This document shows, piece after piece, positions 22,762 to 30,045 of a DNA stretch of 30,179 bases (the first letter of the stretch is position 1; each line of letters starts with the position of its first letter). Position numbers and translations under genes: made by a program. Below the pieces are notes generated by a model. The model had not been told where the DNA came from. It worked only from the letters and a program-made list of their open reading frames with translations, and did not search any database. Source of the DNA: an uncultured Clostridia bacterium (GTDB lineage: Bacteria > Bacillota > Clostridia > Lachnospirales > Anaerotignaceae); NCBI GenBank assembly GCA_910586765.1, contig CAJUJJ010000033.1, positions 1-30,179 of the forward strand. The letters are read 5' to 3'.

Positions 22762-23040
22762 TTATTTTTTTAATAAAAATTTTGGTATCTCAAGTTCAAA
22801 AGTCATTCTTTTTTTTGGTTCTGTTGACTTTATTGGTACTCTGTTTTCTAAACCACCTTCTCGTATTGCACTACAAATCATATCAAAATTTTCCATATGT
22901 TCCCCAAGTTTTTCTTTATCTTCTTCAGGCTCGTCTGATTGAAAAAAATCTTCTACCTCTTTTTCTAATTCTAATATTTCTTCATTGGTCAATTCATTTA
23001 TATAATAACAACGATTAAATAAATCTTCTGCTCTCGACAT
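22762..23040 (-). CDS. Small acidic protein coupled to the MuF-toxin gene, possible immunity protein
   Basis: A 92-residue acidic protein, mostly helical in its first 65 residues (MSRAEDLFNRCYYINELTNE, then 'EEILELEKEVEDFFQ'), with a basic/hydrophobic C-terminus. No family is recognised. Its ATG overlaps the stop of the portal-MuF gene as TAATG, so the two are translationally coupled, and a terminator follows before the capsid gene. MuF polymorphic toxins of temperate phages are often followed by a cognate immunity gene, and this is the expected place, size and charge. A plain small head protein is the alternative. Confidence 0.6.
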   Translation of the reverse strand: MSRAEDLFNRCYYINELTNEEILELEKEVEDFFQSDEPEEDKEKLGEHMENFDMICSAIREGGLENRVPIKSTEPKKRMTFELEIPKFLLKK

Positions 23041-25808
23041 TATTTTATACTACCTCCTAAATTCTTTACAAATTCCATCACTTCAATATAATCTTCAATA
23101 GAAACGTTTTCTTGTTTTAAACTTTTATCTACTTTATTTTTTAACCATTCATACCTATCAGGAAAAGGCACATTAAATAATTCTTGTGCAAACTCTAAAT
23201 CAGTACCATAGCCAAATCTATTGTTTATCGCTTTTAATATTGTTGTAAATGGTTCATATCCCTTACGAGATATTATATTTTTTTCTATACAAATTTGCTG
23301 TTTTAAAAATTCAACAGATGCTTCTTCTATTATTTGATTATTTTCAAAAATTGTTTTATCATAGTGACTAGAAGAACAAGAATGTAATATTTCATGTAAT
23401 ATTATTCCATCATCTACATAATCCACTATTATAATATTGCAATTCCATTCTTTTTTAGCAAATGTACCTTTTTTAAATGCTTTATTATTCACAATAATTT
23501 TACCGCTCCATTTAGAAGGATTTACAGAATATTGTTCTGCTACTACTTTCATATTTTCAGCCGCTTTTTGTAATTCCTCTTGTGTTCTAATTCTATTATA
23601 ATTTGAATTATCTTTTTGAGCAATAGTTTTTGGTATATTGTCAAAATTTCTGCTTTTTCTTTCTGAAAATACAGGCAACCAAGTACATCTACATCTTGGA
23701 TGCAGGGGATTATCTGGTGCTTTGTCAATATCAAACACTTGCCCATGTAAAGCCCTACAGCCATCACAAGTTTTTAAATCCAGTGAAGCGTGCCAAGCAA
23801 CTTTATTTGCTCCTGCTCCCTTATAGGTGTTTTTCGTACTCGTATTGTAGGCGTGCCCTAGTTCTGTAATGGCTATCATTTCTGCTCTCACAGGATTTTT
23901 AATTTTATTTTCTATTTTCTTTTTTTGTTCTTTCCAGCTTTCTCCTTGCTCATATCCCTTTGCTAATATCTTTCGTATTTCCTCTATGGTTGTTTGCTCC
24001 ATTTTAGAAACTCTTAAAAGTGAATTGTTTAATAATTCCTCTTGTATGTCCTCTTTTTCTATACCAATGCCGTTTTCTGGTGGCAATATATCGTCTTGTA
24101 ATACTTGCTCCACTACATTTTGTGCTCTTTTTTCTCCTAAATCATAGGCCTTTTTGATATAGTGGATATAAAAATCCTTGTCTTGTTTCTGCCATGCTTT
24201 TTTGATGTTATTTTCTATATTTTCCTCTGTACTTTCTTTGACTTCTTCCCAAATTCCACTAAAAAAAGACTTCCATTTTTGGCAAAATTCTTTGGCAAGT
24301 CTTTCTATTTCTTCAAAATCCTTTTCGTGTTCATCTGTAAGTGCTTCTTGTTCAGAAATAATATTCTTTTTTTTTATTTCTTTTTGTTGTTGCATTTCTT
24401 TTTCTGGTAGAATTTCTTGTTGTTTCTGCTTTTCTTTTTCTATTTTATTTTGTTGTATTCCATTTTCTTCTAATATTTTTTGATACATTACACTAGGGTC
24501 TTCTATATCAAAATCATCTGCCACAAGCTGTATTGCTTTTTCATGACTGATAAGCTGTTTTCCTCCGCCTTTTGCTAGTGCATTTTGTATGCTTTCTACT
24601 CTTTCAGCGGTACTTTCTTCTGTCTTTCTGCTCCACACAATGTCATAGTAAATATTTTCTGGGTTAATTCCTTGTAATAAAAGCTGTAAATCTATTATCG
24701 CTCTATATCCAGAATAAATACTGTTATCTCCATATTCCAGCCTGTCAGTAATATTTTCTAATGTCTGCAAATAGTGAGGATACTGCACTTTTAATACATC
24801 TCTGTTAATACCTTGTCCCCCTGTAATAATTGCCTTTGGTACTAACAAATTTATCCATAACATATTTTCTATCATTTCTACATCTTTTATTTCGTCAAGA
24901 TTTGCTTCATCATGTAATGCACTTACTTCTACATTACCAATATAGTCTGTTAGCATATGTGCATTTTGTGTAGGAATACCATTTTCATCTACCATAGCAT
25001 TTGCTCTTTTGTAATCCTCTATTTCTGCAATATCTGTTGTTTCTAATTTGTGAGAGCGTTTACTCACAGAACGATATATTCTTCTGTAGGCTAATGCTTC
25101 TTCCATTTTTGAAAGCATTTTATAACACTTTCTTGCTACTGCATATTGACTTGTGCCATAAATTTTGGTTTCGTCACATAGCCATCGAATATGGTTTATT
25201 TGATAAAGTGCAAAATCTTTTCTGCTTTCTTTTGGTGCTTTTTCTCCTGCCATTTGATATATTTGTGAAGTATCTATTTGAGAAAATGCTTTTTTGTTGT
25301 CTATAAAATTGCCATATTCATCCACATTTCTTTTCATTGTTAATGCAGGTGCTCTTTTGATTTCTGTAATCAAACCACTTTTTTTGTCTACTATTACATT
25401 TAAAAATAAATCTCCCTCTCTCAACAATGCCCTTGCGTGTTCTGTACAAAGTATATGTAATCTTGTTCTCTCTAAAAAATCATCTACTATTTTTTGTACT
25501 TTTTCACTTTCTGTAGAAATTTCTGTTGTTTGTTTTAATTGTTTTTGTTTTCTCTTTGCGTCTTTTGTAGAAGCATTTACAATAATAGAAAAACCACCTT
25601 TTGTCGCATCTTCTCCTATCAAGGCATTTGCCCTTTGAAAACGAATATCTCCATTTTCTCCACATAATTGGTTCACTTCTTTTATAACGTGGTATCTGTC
25701 TTGTGCAATGCGAAATAATTCTGTTTCATATTGTGCAGGGATTTCTACAAAACTGATACTTTGTTTGTTGTCTTTCTTTTTGAATTTTGCTAAAAAGTTT
25801 TCTAACAT
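23040..25808 (-). CDS. Portal-MuF fusion with C-terminal HExxH metallopeptidase-like domain
   Basis: A 922-residue protein. Residues 1 to about 440 look like a T4 gp20-type portal: 'GGFSIIVNAST', 'YQINHIRWLCDETKIYGTSQ', 'MLWINLLVPKAIITGG' and 'YSGYRAIIDLQLLLQG'. A Glu/Gln/Lys coiled linker follows (about 465-520). Residues about 600-712 are the MuF head-morphogenesis domain with C681, C684, 'ALHGQVFD' and 'HPRCRCTWLPV' (703-713). Residues about 715-922 are unrelated to head proteins and contain 'ILHEILHSCSSSHYD', a zinc HExxH motif (H805, E806, H809), then 'IIEEASVEFL' with E828/E829 as third-ligand candidates. Such C-terminal additions on MuF proteins are polymorphic toxins. The start lacks a near ribosome site (see 25817-25840). 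Confidence 0.8.
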   Translation of the reverse strand: MLENFLAKFKKKDNKQSISFVEIPAQYETELFRIAQDRYHVIKEVNQLCGENGDIRFQRANALIGEDATKGGFSIIVNASTKDAKRKQKQLKQTTEISTESEKVQKIVDDFLERTRLHILCTEHARALLREGDLFLNVIVDKKSGLITEIKRAPALTMKRNVDEYGNFIDNKKAFSQIDTSQIYQMAGEKAPKESRKDFALYQINHIRWLCDETKIYGTSQYAVARKCYKMLSKMEEALAYRRIYRSVSKRSHKLETTDIAEIEDYKRANAMVDENGIPTQNAHMLTDYIGNVEVSALHDEANLDEIKDVEMIENMLWINLLVPKAIITGGQGINRDVLKVQYPHYLQTLENITDRLEYGDNSIYSGYRAIIDLQLLLQGINPENIYYDIVWSRKTEESTAERVESIQNALAKGGGKQLISHEKAIQLVADDFDIEDPSVMYQKILEENGIQQNKIEKEKQKQQEILPEKEMQQQKEIKKKNIISEQEALTDEHEKDFEEIERLAKEFCQKWKSFFSGIWEEVKESTEENIENNIKKAWQKQDKDFYIHYIKKAYDLGEKRAQNVVEQVLQDDILPPENGIGIEKEDIQEELLNNSLLRVSKMEQTTIEEIRKILAKGYEQGESWKEQKKKIENKIKNPVRAEMIAITELGHAYNTSTKNTYKGAGANKVAWHASLDLKTCDGCRALHGQVFDIDKAPDNPLHPRCRCTWLPVFSERKSRNFDNIPKTIAQKDNSNYNRIRTQEELQKAAENMKVVAEQYSVNPSKWSGKIIVNNKAFKKGTFAKKEWNCNIIIVDYVDDGIILHEILHSCSSSHYDKTIFENNQIIEEASVEFLKQQICIEKNIISRKGYEPFTTILKAINNRFGYGTDLEFAQELFNVPFPDRYEWLKNKVDKSLKQENVSIEDYIEVMEFVKNLGGSIK

Positions 25809-25816
25809 TTTGTTTT

Positions 25817-25840
25817 TTATTTTCGTAGCATTTCCCTCCT
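25817..25840 (-). promoter_or_regulatory. Ribosome site and four-codon minicistron before portal gene
   Basis: On the minus strand AGGAGGG (25840-25834) is followed 2 bases later by ATG CTA CGA AAA TAA, and the portal ATG (25808) comes 8 bases after that stop. No other Shine-Dalgarno sequence is near 25808, so portal translation may use reinitiation or an unusual spacing. Confidence 0.4.
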
Positions 25841-25868
25841 ATTTCATATGCCAGTATGAAGAAAAGTT

Positions 25869-27332
25869 TTAAAACAACTTCAATGCCCTAATAGGGCTCG
25901 CTATTGGTTTCATTCTACCTTTGACATCTCCATTTATCATTTCTACAAATCCTGTCAGTGCATCAGGAGCATCATCATGTGCATTTTTCCCTTTTCTCTG
26001 ATAATTGCTAATTGCTTTGTAAAACTCCTTGTATTTTTTCTCCCAACCTTCCGGAAATATCACTTGTTCCATTACATTTGTTGCATTGACAAGTATTCTT
26101 GTATTTTTATTTTTGCTTTGATGAAACCATGTAATGTTGCACTTTCTGCACTTTAATTTTTTTAATTCTCTTTCTACATTTCTAGCAAATCCTCTGCCTC
26201 CATTGTTGCTTTCTATAAGGCAATCTCTTGTTTGTAATAATGATAAAAGCCTTGCAGTTTCTGGTTCTGTTATTTCCATCGCTTTATCTGTATAGTATAT
26301 TCCTGTAATATAACCATATCTTCCTATCACACCGCCTATTATGGCACACAAATAATCTTTTCCTTCATCTGCTGTATCAATATAAGCAATCTGCCTTTCA
26401 AACAAATCACTATCTATTACATCATAAGTTTTAAATTTTCCATACAATACCCCTTTAATGTCTATAGGCTGCTGCATATAGTTTGCTAACCAAATGTGTT
26501 CATCAAGTGTTTCTCTTTTTCGAATTAAATCTTCTGTAGGATATAAACTTTCGCATATACTTTTATCATTTTTATCCAATGCTGCTAATTGCAATACATA
26601 ACATCTTTTATTATATTCTGTTATGATTTTTCCTGCTAAATCATCTGTAGCCCATCTGGTTTGTATAATTATCTGTAAACTGTTTGGCAACATTCTTGAT
26701 GTCAATGTATTTTTATAAAAATCAAAATGTCCTTGTTTTACTTTTTCATTTATCGCTTCTTCTGCATTTTTAATAGGGTCATCTATGATAATAATATTTC
26801 CTCTCATACCTGTTAATTTTCCAGTAAATGAAGTGCCTAAATAACTCATATAAGCATTTTTTAACGCCCATTTATCCGCTGCACCATCGCCTTCTTTAAT
26901 TTTCAGTTCAGGAAAAAAACTAACAGGTACAAAATCGTGATATTCCTCTAGCTGTATGGTGTTTCTTACTGTTTTGGAAAATGATATTGCTAAATCCTGC
27001 CCATAACTGACCGTAATCACTTGGTTCTTGTTGTTTTTACCTAATACCCACGTTGCAAATAAACTTGCTGTATAACTTTTTCCAAAACCAGGAGGTAAAT
27101 TTAATATCAGTATGTCATAAGGCTTTTTCGTTTTTTCATTTATCATTTTTCTTTCATACATTTTTTGTAATGTGTCACAAACAATATCTTGATATACTCT
27201 CTCTTTTTTAAAAAAGTCGTTGTTTATCATATTGCAGTATTGTCTAAAACTTTTTTTGCCTTTTTCAATTTCTGCTTCTCTTTGTGTTTTTTCCCCTGTA
27301 GAAATGCTCCTAAATTCTTCTAAAAAGCTCAT
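25869..27332 (-). CDS. terL: Terminase large subunit
   Basis: A 487-residue DNA-packaging motor. The ATPase part has Walker A 'LPPGFGKSYT' (79-88), Walker B 'IIIIDDP' (180-186, acidic D184/D185) and the coupling motif 'QTRWATDD' (224-231). The nuclease part has 'YIDTADEGKDY' (317-327, first metal-binding Asp), 'CLIESNNGG' and the late 'DDAPDALTGFVEM' acidic motif. Length is normal. It binds the portal and cuts and pumps phage DNA. Its ATG overlaps the upstream small HTH gene as ATGA. The gene precedes the portal, the normal order. Confidence 0.93.
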   Translation of the reverse strand: MSFLEEFRSISTGEKTQREAEIEKGKKSFRQYCNMINNDFFKKERVYQDIVCDTLQKMYERKMINEKTKKPYDILILNLPPGFGKSYTASLFATWVLGKNNKNQVITVSYGQDLAISFSKTVRNTIQLEEYHDFVPVSFFPELKIKEGDGAADKWALKNAYMSYLGTSFTGKLTGMRGNIIIIDDPIKNAEEAINEKVKQGHFDFYKNTLTSRMLPNSLQIIIQTRWATDDLAGKIITEYNKRCYVLQLAALDKNDKSICESLYPTEDLIRKRETLDEHIWLANYMQQPIDIKGVLYGKFKTYDVIDSDLFERQIAYIDTADEGKDYLCAIIGGVIGRYGYITGIYYTDKAMEITEPETARLLSLLQTRDCLIESNNGGRGFARNVERELKKLKCRKCNITWFHQSKNKNTRILVNATNVMEQVIFPEGWEKKYKEFYKAISNYQRKGKNAHDDAPDALTGFVEMINGDVKGRMKPIASPIRALKLF

Positions 27333-27622
27333 GCGTATTTCTCCCTGCTTAATATAATTGCTGCTAAATCATGTTCTCTTTTTAGACTTTCTCCGCTGAT
27401 ATTTGTGTATCTTTCTGTCCTGTTTTTTCTGTCCCATTGCTTTTGATACTCTTTTCTCTTTTGTCTGTTTGTTTTTTTTCTTTTTTCTTTTTCTTGTTTG
27501 TATTCTGGTAATTTTTTAAAATAATTTTGTATTGTTTTTTCGCTTTTGAATAGCATTTTGCTGATTTCTCTAATACTTTTTTTCTCCATAAAAAAAAGAG
27601 CCTTCGCTCGCTCCTGCCACAT
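27329..27622 (-). CDS. Small HTH basic protein beside terminase
   Basis: A 97-residue basic protein. Residues about 1-38 form a helix-turn-helix of resolvase/sigma-like type: 'KSIREISKMLFKSEKTIQNY'. A strongly basic helix follows ('EKEKRKKTNRQKRKEYQKQW'), ending with 'LKREHDLAAIILSREKYA'. It lies between the DUF3486 gene and terL, overlapping terL by 4 bases. It may be an accessory DNA-recognition subunit for packaging or a late regulator. No named family is certain. The ATG follows AAGGAAG. Confidence 0.65.
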   Translation of the reverse strand: MWQERAKALFFMEKKSIREISKMLFKSEKTIQNYFKKLPEYKQEKEKRKKTNRQKRKEYQKQWDRKNRTERYTNISGESLKREHDLAAIILSREKYA

Positions 27623-27632
27623 TTTATCACTT

Positions 27633-27750
27633 CCTTATTAGTGAATATCTTTAACGCTTATGAGTGTTTTGACCTAGCAGTTTGCATAGCAAACGCAGGA
27701 AAAATACGAATGTTAAAGTATGAACGGTTTTTCATACTATGTATGAAAAA
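27633..27750 (-). repeat. Spacer with repeat blocks shared with hicAB, and hairpins
   Basis: This 203-base gap (27623-27825) holds TTTTTCATAC-TAT-GTATGAAAAA (27728-27750), a 23-bp palindrome like the one before hicB, and GTTTGC-ATA-GCAAAC (27680-27694). A 39-base block (27633-27671) matches the plus strand of 10812-10850. No gene is seen. The palindrome may be an operator; the smaller hairpin sits between the two repeat blocks like an insert. Confidence 0.55.
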
Positions 27751-27825
27751 AATTTCCTTTTTTTGTCGGATTATTTTTGGACATAGTAATGTTACTGACA
27801 TAAGACTTTGAAAGTCTTTCTCTAA

Positions 27826-28449
27826 TCATTTATCCGTTTCTTTTTCAATATCATCTGCTATTTTGATAATCTCTTTTGCTACTTCAGGGTGATTTTTTCC
27901 AATCTCCTCATACACCTGTTGTTTTAATCTTTTTAACGCTGTATGTACTGCTCCTGCTTCTTTTCTTGCATGGAGTTTTAATCTTTCATTTTGCACCTGT
28001 GCCCTTTGCAGTGTCGCAATAGAGCGTGCAGCTTCTATTTTTTCCTTTTGTTTTATATTTTCATTTATCAATACTTGCATAATCATTTGGCTGATAAGTG
28101 CATTGTTGGCTTCGTGTAATTCTGTAGTAGGTCTTTCTGTATTATCTTCTGCCAACAGTTGTGCATATTCCTTTGCCAATCTCACACTTTCAAATTTTTG
28201 TAAAAAAGGTTTTCCATATCTGTGTATGCTTGTTTTAGATATGTTGTGTCCCATTTCTTTTAAATATTTTGCAATTTCTTCATAAGTGTGCCCCTCAAGA
28301 AGTCTGTTTTCTACTTCTTTTCTTATCATTTCTGGCAGTTTATCTACTTTTCCATGACTTCTATTTTTTTCTATCGATATTACAGCCTCCTCCTTCCCTT
28401 CGTTTTCTCTATTTTTACTATAACATATTTTTTGTGACAAGTCCTTCAA
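27826..28449 (-). CDS. DUF3486/Mu gp27-like small terminase
   Basis: A 207-residue protein. From about residue 30 it reads 'RSHGKVDKLPEMIRKEVENR', 'HTYEEIAKYLKEMGHNISKT' and 'SIHRYGKPFLQKFES', which is the HTH region of the DUF3486 family (Mu gp27, small terminase). The C-terminal 130 residues are helical and charged. It should recognise phage DNA and recruit TerL. The start is uncertain: the TTG at 28449 lies 4 bases after the previous stop and has no ribosome site, while a very strong GGAGGAGG at 28393-28386 has only an in-frame ATA (28380) after it. The first 24 residues may therefore not be translated. Confidence 0.75.
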   Translation of the reverse strand: MKDLSQKICYSKNRENEGKEEAVISIEKNRSHGKVDKLPEMIRKEVENRLLEGHTYEEIAKYLKEMGHNISKTSIHRYGKPFLQKFESVRLAKEYAQLLAEDNTERPTTELHEANNALISQMIMQVLINENIKQKEKIEAARSIATLQRAQVQNERLKLHARKEAGAVHTALKRLKQQVYEEIGKNHPEVAKEIIKIADDIEKETDK

Positions 28450-28455
28450 AAACTG

Positions 28456-28701
28456 TCAAAACTTTTTTTCTTTGTATTTTTTTATCATTCTGTATATTGT
28501 TCTCTCAGAAATACAATATTTTTCTGCTAATTCTTTTGTATTCTCTCCTGTAAATTCTTCTAATATCTTTTTATATTTTTCTCTTTTTTGTAATTCTTTC
28601 TCTTTTGGAATATAAATATTACTCCCTCCAAATACATGAGATAACATTGTTAAATTCTCCATTCCTATTAGTTCTGCATATTCTTTGTATTTTTGTTTCA
28701 T
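28456..28701 (-). CDS. Mor/C-like transcription activator
   Basis: An 81-residue DNA-binding protein of the Mor transcription activator family (Mu Mor and C). The features are 'YAELIGMENLTMLSHVFGGS', 'NIYIPKEKE' (the Mor beta-hinge) and the C-terminal HTH 'GENTKELAEKYCISERTIYR'. In Mu this family switches on middle and late genes. Here it lies directly upstream of the small terminase gene and at the head of the structural operon, so it probably activates late transcription. The ATG has AGGAGG 7 bases upstream. It is shorter than Mu Mor (129 residues), which is common in Firmicutes versions. Confidence 0.8.
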   Translation of the reverse strand: MKQKYKEYAELIGMENLTMLSHVFGGSNIYIPKEKELQKREKYKKILEEFTGENTKELAEKYCISERTIYRMIKKYKEKKF

Positions 28702-28724
28702 AGAATTCCTCCTTTTTTGTCTTT

Positions 28725-28736
28725 TATACTATTATA
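28725..28736 (-). promoter_or_regulatory. Possible -10 box of the Mor-like gene with operator half-site
   Basis: On the minus strand TATAAT (28736-28731) precedes the Mor-like gene; no clear -35 box is present, which suits an activated promoter. The overlapping plus-strand TATACTAT (28725-28732) equals the half-site of the cassette B palindrome about 100 bases away. Confidence 0.35.
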
Positions 28737-28813
28737 TCATATTATTATAAAACCTAATAAGAATACGAAAAATGAAATTTTTTACATTTTTTAAAAAATT
28801 TTTTATTTTGCTA

Positions 28814-28842
28814 TTGACAAATTATACTATTGATAGTATAAT
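28814..28842 (+). promoter_or_regulatory. Consensus promoter with palindromic operator, cassette B
   Basis: TTGACA (28814-28819), a 17-base spacer and TATAAT (28837-28842) form a perfect promoter. The palindrome ATTATACTAT-TG-ATAGTATAAT is perfect over 22 bp (28821-28842), covers the spacer and the -10 box, and contains the 7-bp half-site of cassette A (TATACTA). Confidence 0.85.
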
Positions 28843-28899
28843 AGTATTCAGAAAGGGGGAATGAAATGAAAAAATATAAAAAGAAAGGAGGGAAAAAGG

Positions 28900-29022
28900 G
28901 TGGAGAAATTAGTAGAAAAAATAAAAGAGCTCAAAAAAGTGATAGCAGCACTTATTGAGCTCATGTTAGAATTAAGCACTCTCATAGCCGTTATTAAAAT
29001 GGTTATAGACAGCATATTCTAA
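28900..29022 (+). CDS. 40-residue hydrophobic/amphipathic peptide, cassette B gene 1
   Basis: Paralogue of 8918-9040, also 40 residues with a GTG start and AGGAGGG upstream. It begins VEKLVEKIKELKKVIAALIE and ends 'IAVIKMVIDSIF'. Changes against copy A are conservative (for example R to K, V to I, E to D), which shows the peptide is maintained. The charged head plus hydrophobic tail suggests membrane insertion or a membrane-lying helix. The coding RNA holds the same stem-loop (28927-28962). No named family is recognised. Confidence 0.75.
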   Translation: MEKLVEKIKELKKVIAALIELMLELSTLIAVIKMVIDSIF

Positions 29023-29029
29023 TACCCAC

Positions 29030-29047
29030 GGGAGGGGAAACCCTCCC
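29030..29047 (+). other. GAAA-tetraloop hairpin, cassette B
   Basis: GGGAGGG-GAAA-CCCTCCC, identical to the hairpin at 9048-9065, 7 bases after the gene 1 stop and 41 bases before gene 2. The bases around it are less conserved than the hairpin. Confidence 0.75.
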
Positions 29048-29088
29048 ATCTACTAATATATTATATCATAAAACCACTCTTAAATACA

Positions 29089-29199
29089 ATGAAAAATTCT
29101 ACAAAATCCTTAATCATTGCACTTTTAGAACTTGCTTTTGAAATTGTCAAATTAATTGTAGTTGTTGTAGGTCTTTACCTTATCATATTTCATAAATAG
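29089..29199 (+). CDS. 36-residue single-helix membrane peptide, cassette B gene 2
   Basis: It begins MKNSTKSLIIALLELAFEIV and ends 'GLYLIIFHK'. One membrane helix spans about residues 8-34, with basic residues at both ends. It matches the 35-residue peptide at 9106-9213 at over half of its positions. As in copy A there is no Shine-Dalgarno sequence before the ATG but a conserved 'TAAATACA'. The function is unknown; size and form are like type I toxin or holin-like peptides. Confidence 0.7.
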   Translation: MKNSTKSLIIALLELAFEIVKLIVVVVGLYLIIFHK

Positions 29200-29211
29200 G
29201 AGTTGATTTAT

Positions 29212-29424
29212 TTGCAAACAGAAACAAAACAAATAAACCCACAAACAGAAGCTAACAAAAAATGGCAAGAAAAAAATAGAGAAAAAGCAAAATATTTGCG
29301 TAACCGTTCCACTTCAAGAAGTTTTATTAAAAATCAAGCAACGTTAGAAGATATAGAAGAATTAAAACAACTCATGAAAACAAGAATAGAACTTCTTGCC
29401 TCTGCATCAGAACAAACAGAATAA
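29212..29424 (+). CDS. Small basic protein with RSFIKNxAT motif, cassette B gene 3
   Basis: A TTG at 29212, 9 bases after AGGAG, gives 70 residues and lines up with the GTG start of copy A; an in-frame TTG at 29203 would touch the ribosome site. The protein has a Gln/Thr/Asn-rich head (QTETKQINPQTEANK), a basic helix 'KWQEKNREKAKYLRNRS', then 'SRSFIKNQATLEDIEELKQL'. About 60 percent of residues match copy A. It is probably soluble and may bind nucleic acid or the membrane peptides; this is inference. It ends at a terminator shared with the convergent gene. Confidence 0.75.
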   Translation: MQTETKQINPQTEANKKWQEKNREKAKYLRNRSTSRSFIKNQATLEDIEELKQLMKTRIELLASASEQTE

Positions 29425-29436
29425 AACACAAACAAT

Positions 29437-29464
29437 AAAAGAGGGTTTTTTACTACCCTCTTTT
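29437..29464. terminator. Bidirectional terminator between cassette B and GemA-like gene
   Basis: AAAAGAGGG-N10-CCCTCTTTT: A's on one side and T's on the other, so it can work on both strands. It lies between two convergent genes and overlaps the last codons of the minus-strand one. Confidence 0.8.
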
Positions 29465-29821
29465 ATCTTTTTCCCATATATTTTTTAATCCTTCAATCAG
29501 TTTTGCTGCTTGTTTGCTTGTCAGCCAATTTACATTAGAAATACCATACTGCTTTTCTATAAATTGCCTAAGTGCTTTTTCTTCCCAACTTAAACATTGA
29601 CAAAGCCCTTTTACATATTTTAATTGTTTTTCCGTAATATATCCTTTTACTGTTTGTTTCTTTTCCTGCAATCCATCTATCAATGTTTTTGCTTCTTGTG
29701 TTGTTACTTCTGTAATACTTTGTTTTCCTGTTTGTGTTTCTACATAACTATGTAATAATTCATTATCCATACCTCTTTGTTTTGCCAATACAAATAATAA
29801 CTTTCTTTGTTTTTCTGTCAT
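29453..29821 (-). CDS. GemA/Mu gp16-like (DUF1018-like) protein with doubled domain
   Basis: A 122-residue protein made of two similar halves: 'TEKQRKLLFVLAKQRGMD' to 'TTQEAKTLIDGL' (1-51), and 'TEKQLKYVKGLCQCLSW' to 'TSKQAAKLIEGLKNI' (62-115). This 'lT..Q...i..L.....+' to 'LT..eA..LI..L' pattern is that of the DUF1018/GemA family, an early gene of Mu-like phages implicated in modulating host gene expression. Its ATG overlaps the stop of the upstream membrane protein gene. The internal repeat suggests an old duplication. The family call is fairly likely but not certain. Confidence 0.6.
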   Translation of the reverse strand: MTEKQRKLLFVLAKQRGMDNELLHSYVETQTGKQSITEVTTQEAKTLIDGLQEKKQTVKGYITEKQLKYVKGLCQCLSWEEKALRQFIEKQYGISNVNWLTSKQAAKLIEGLKNIWEKDKRG

Positions 29822-30045
29822 AATTTTTCATTGATTTCCTTTAGTTTTTCTATTTCCTTATGATTTTCATTTTCTAATTCTTTTAATTTGCATTTTGTAA
29901 TACACACAATTTTTTCTAACTCTAACTTTTTTATCTTTGTTTTTTCCCATTCTATATAAAGCCACAATATTATACCTCCTACCATACTAAATACTATTGC
30001 TGCTGCCCAACCTACCATAAAAGCAATAAATATTTCATTTTGCAC
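29818..30045 (-). CDS. Small membrane protein with coiled-coil tail
   Basis: A 75-residue protein with a GTG start (GTG CAA AAT GAA) after AGGGAG. Residues about 6-32 form one membrane helix ('FIAFMVGWAAAIVFSMVGGI'). The rest is a Lys/Glu coiled coil that should face the cytoplasm. It is coupled to the GemA-like gene by an ATGA overlap. Size and layout fit a small early phage membrane protein; no family is recognised. The 134 bases to its right contain a short open stretch reading 'YQKHKEEKKAYQKIYYQKKK' on the minus strand without a start codon, so I call no gene there. Confidence 0.6.
   Translation of the reverse strand: MQNEIFIAFMVGWAAAIVFSMVGGIILWLYIEWEKTKIKKLELEKIVCITKCKLKELENENHKEIEKLKEINEKL

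Larger units (their letters stand above)
28750..29464 (+). repeat. Three-gene small-protein cassette, copy B
   Basis: Second copy of the unit at 8770-9469, same orientation, same order of parts. It lies between the Mor-like gene (divergent) and the GemA-like gene (convergent). Copy A has equivalent neighbours: a divergent minus-strand gene on its left and a convergent one on its right. Confidence 0.85.

Noticed and set aside
23549..23767. 72-codon minus-strand frame inside the portal-MuF gene.
   Set aside because: It is a shadow of the MuF coding sequence in another frame, without a ribosome site.
27382..27630. 82-codon minus-strand frame overlapping the HTH gene.
   Set aside because: It lies in another frame of the HTH gene, is just Lys-rich noise, and does not join terL as the 27329-27622 gene does.
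28866..28958. 30-codon basic leader frame overlapping the start of cassette B gene 1.
   Set aside because: It is attractive as a coupling leader, but copy A has stop codons and no start in the same frame, so it is not conserved.
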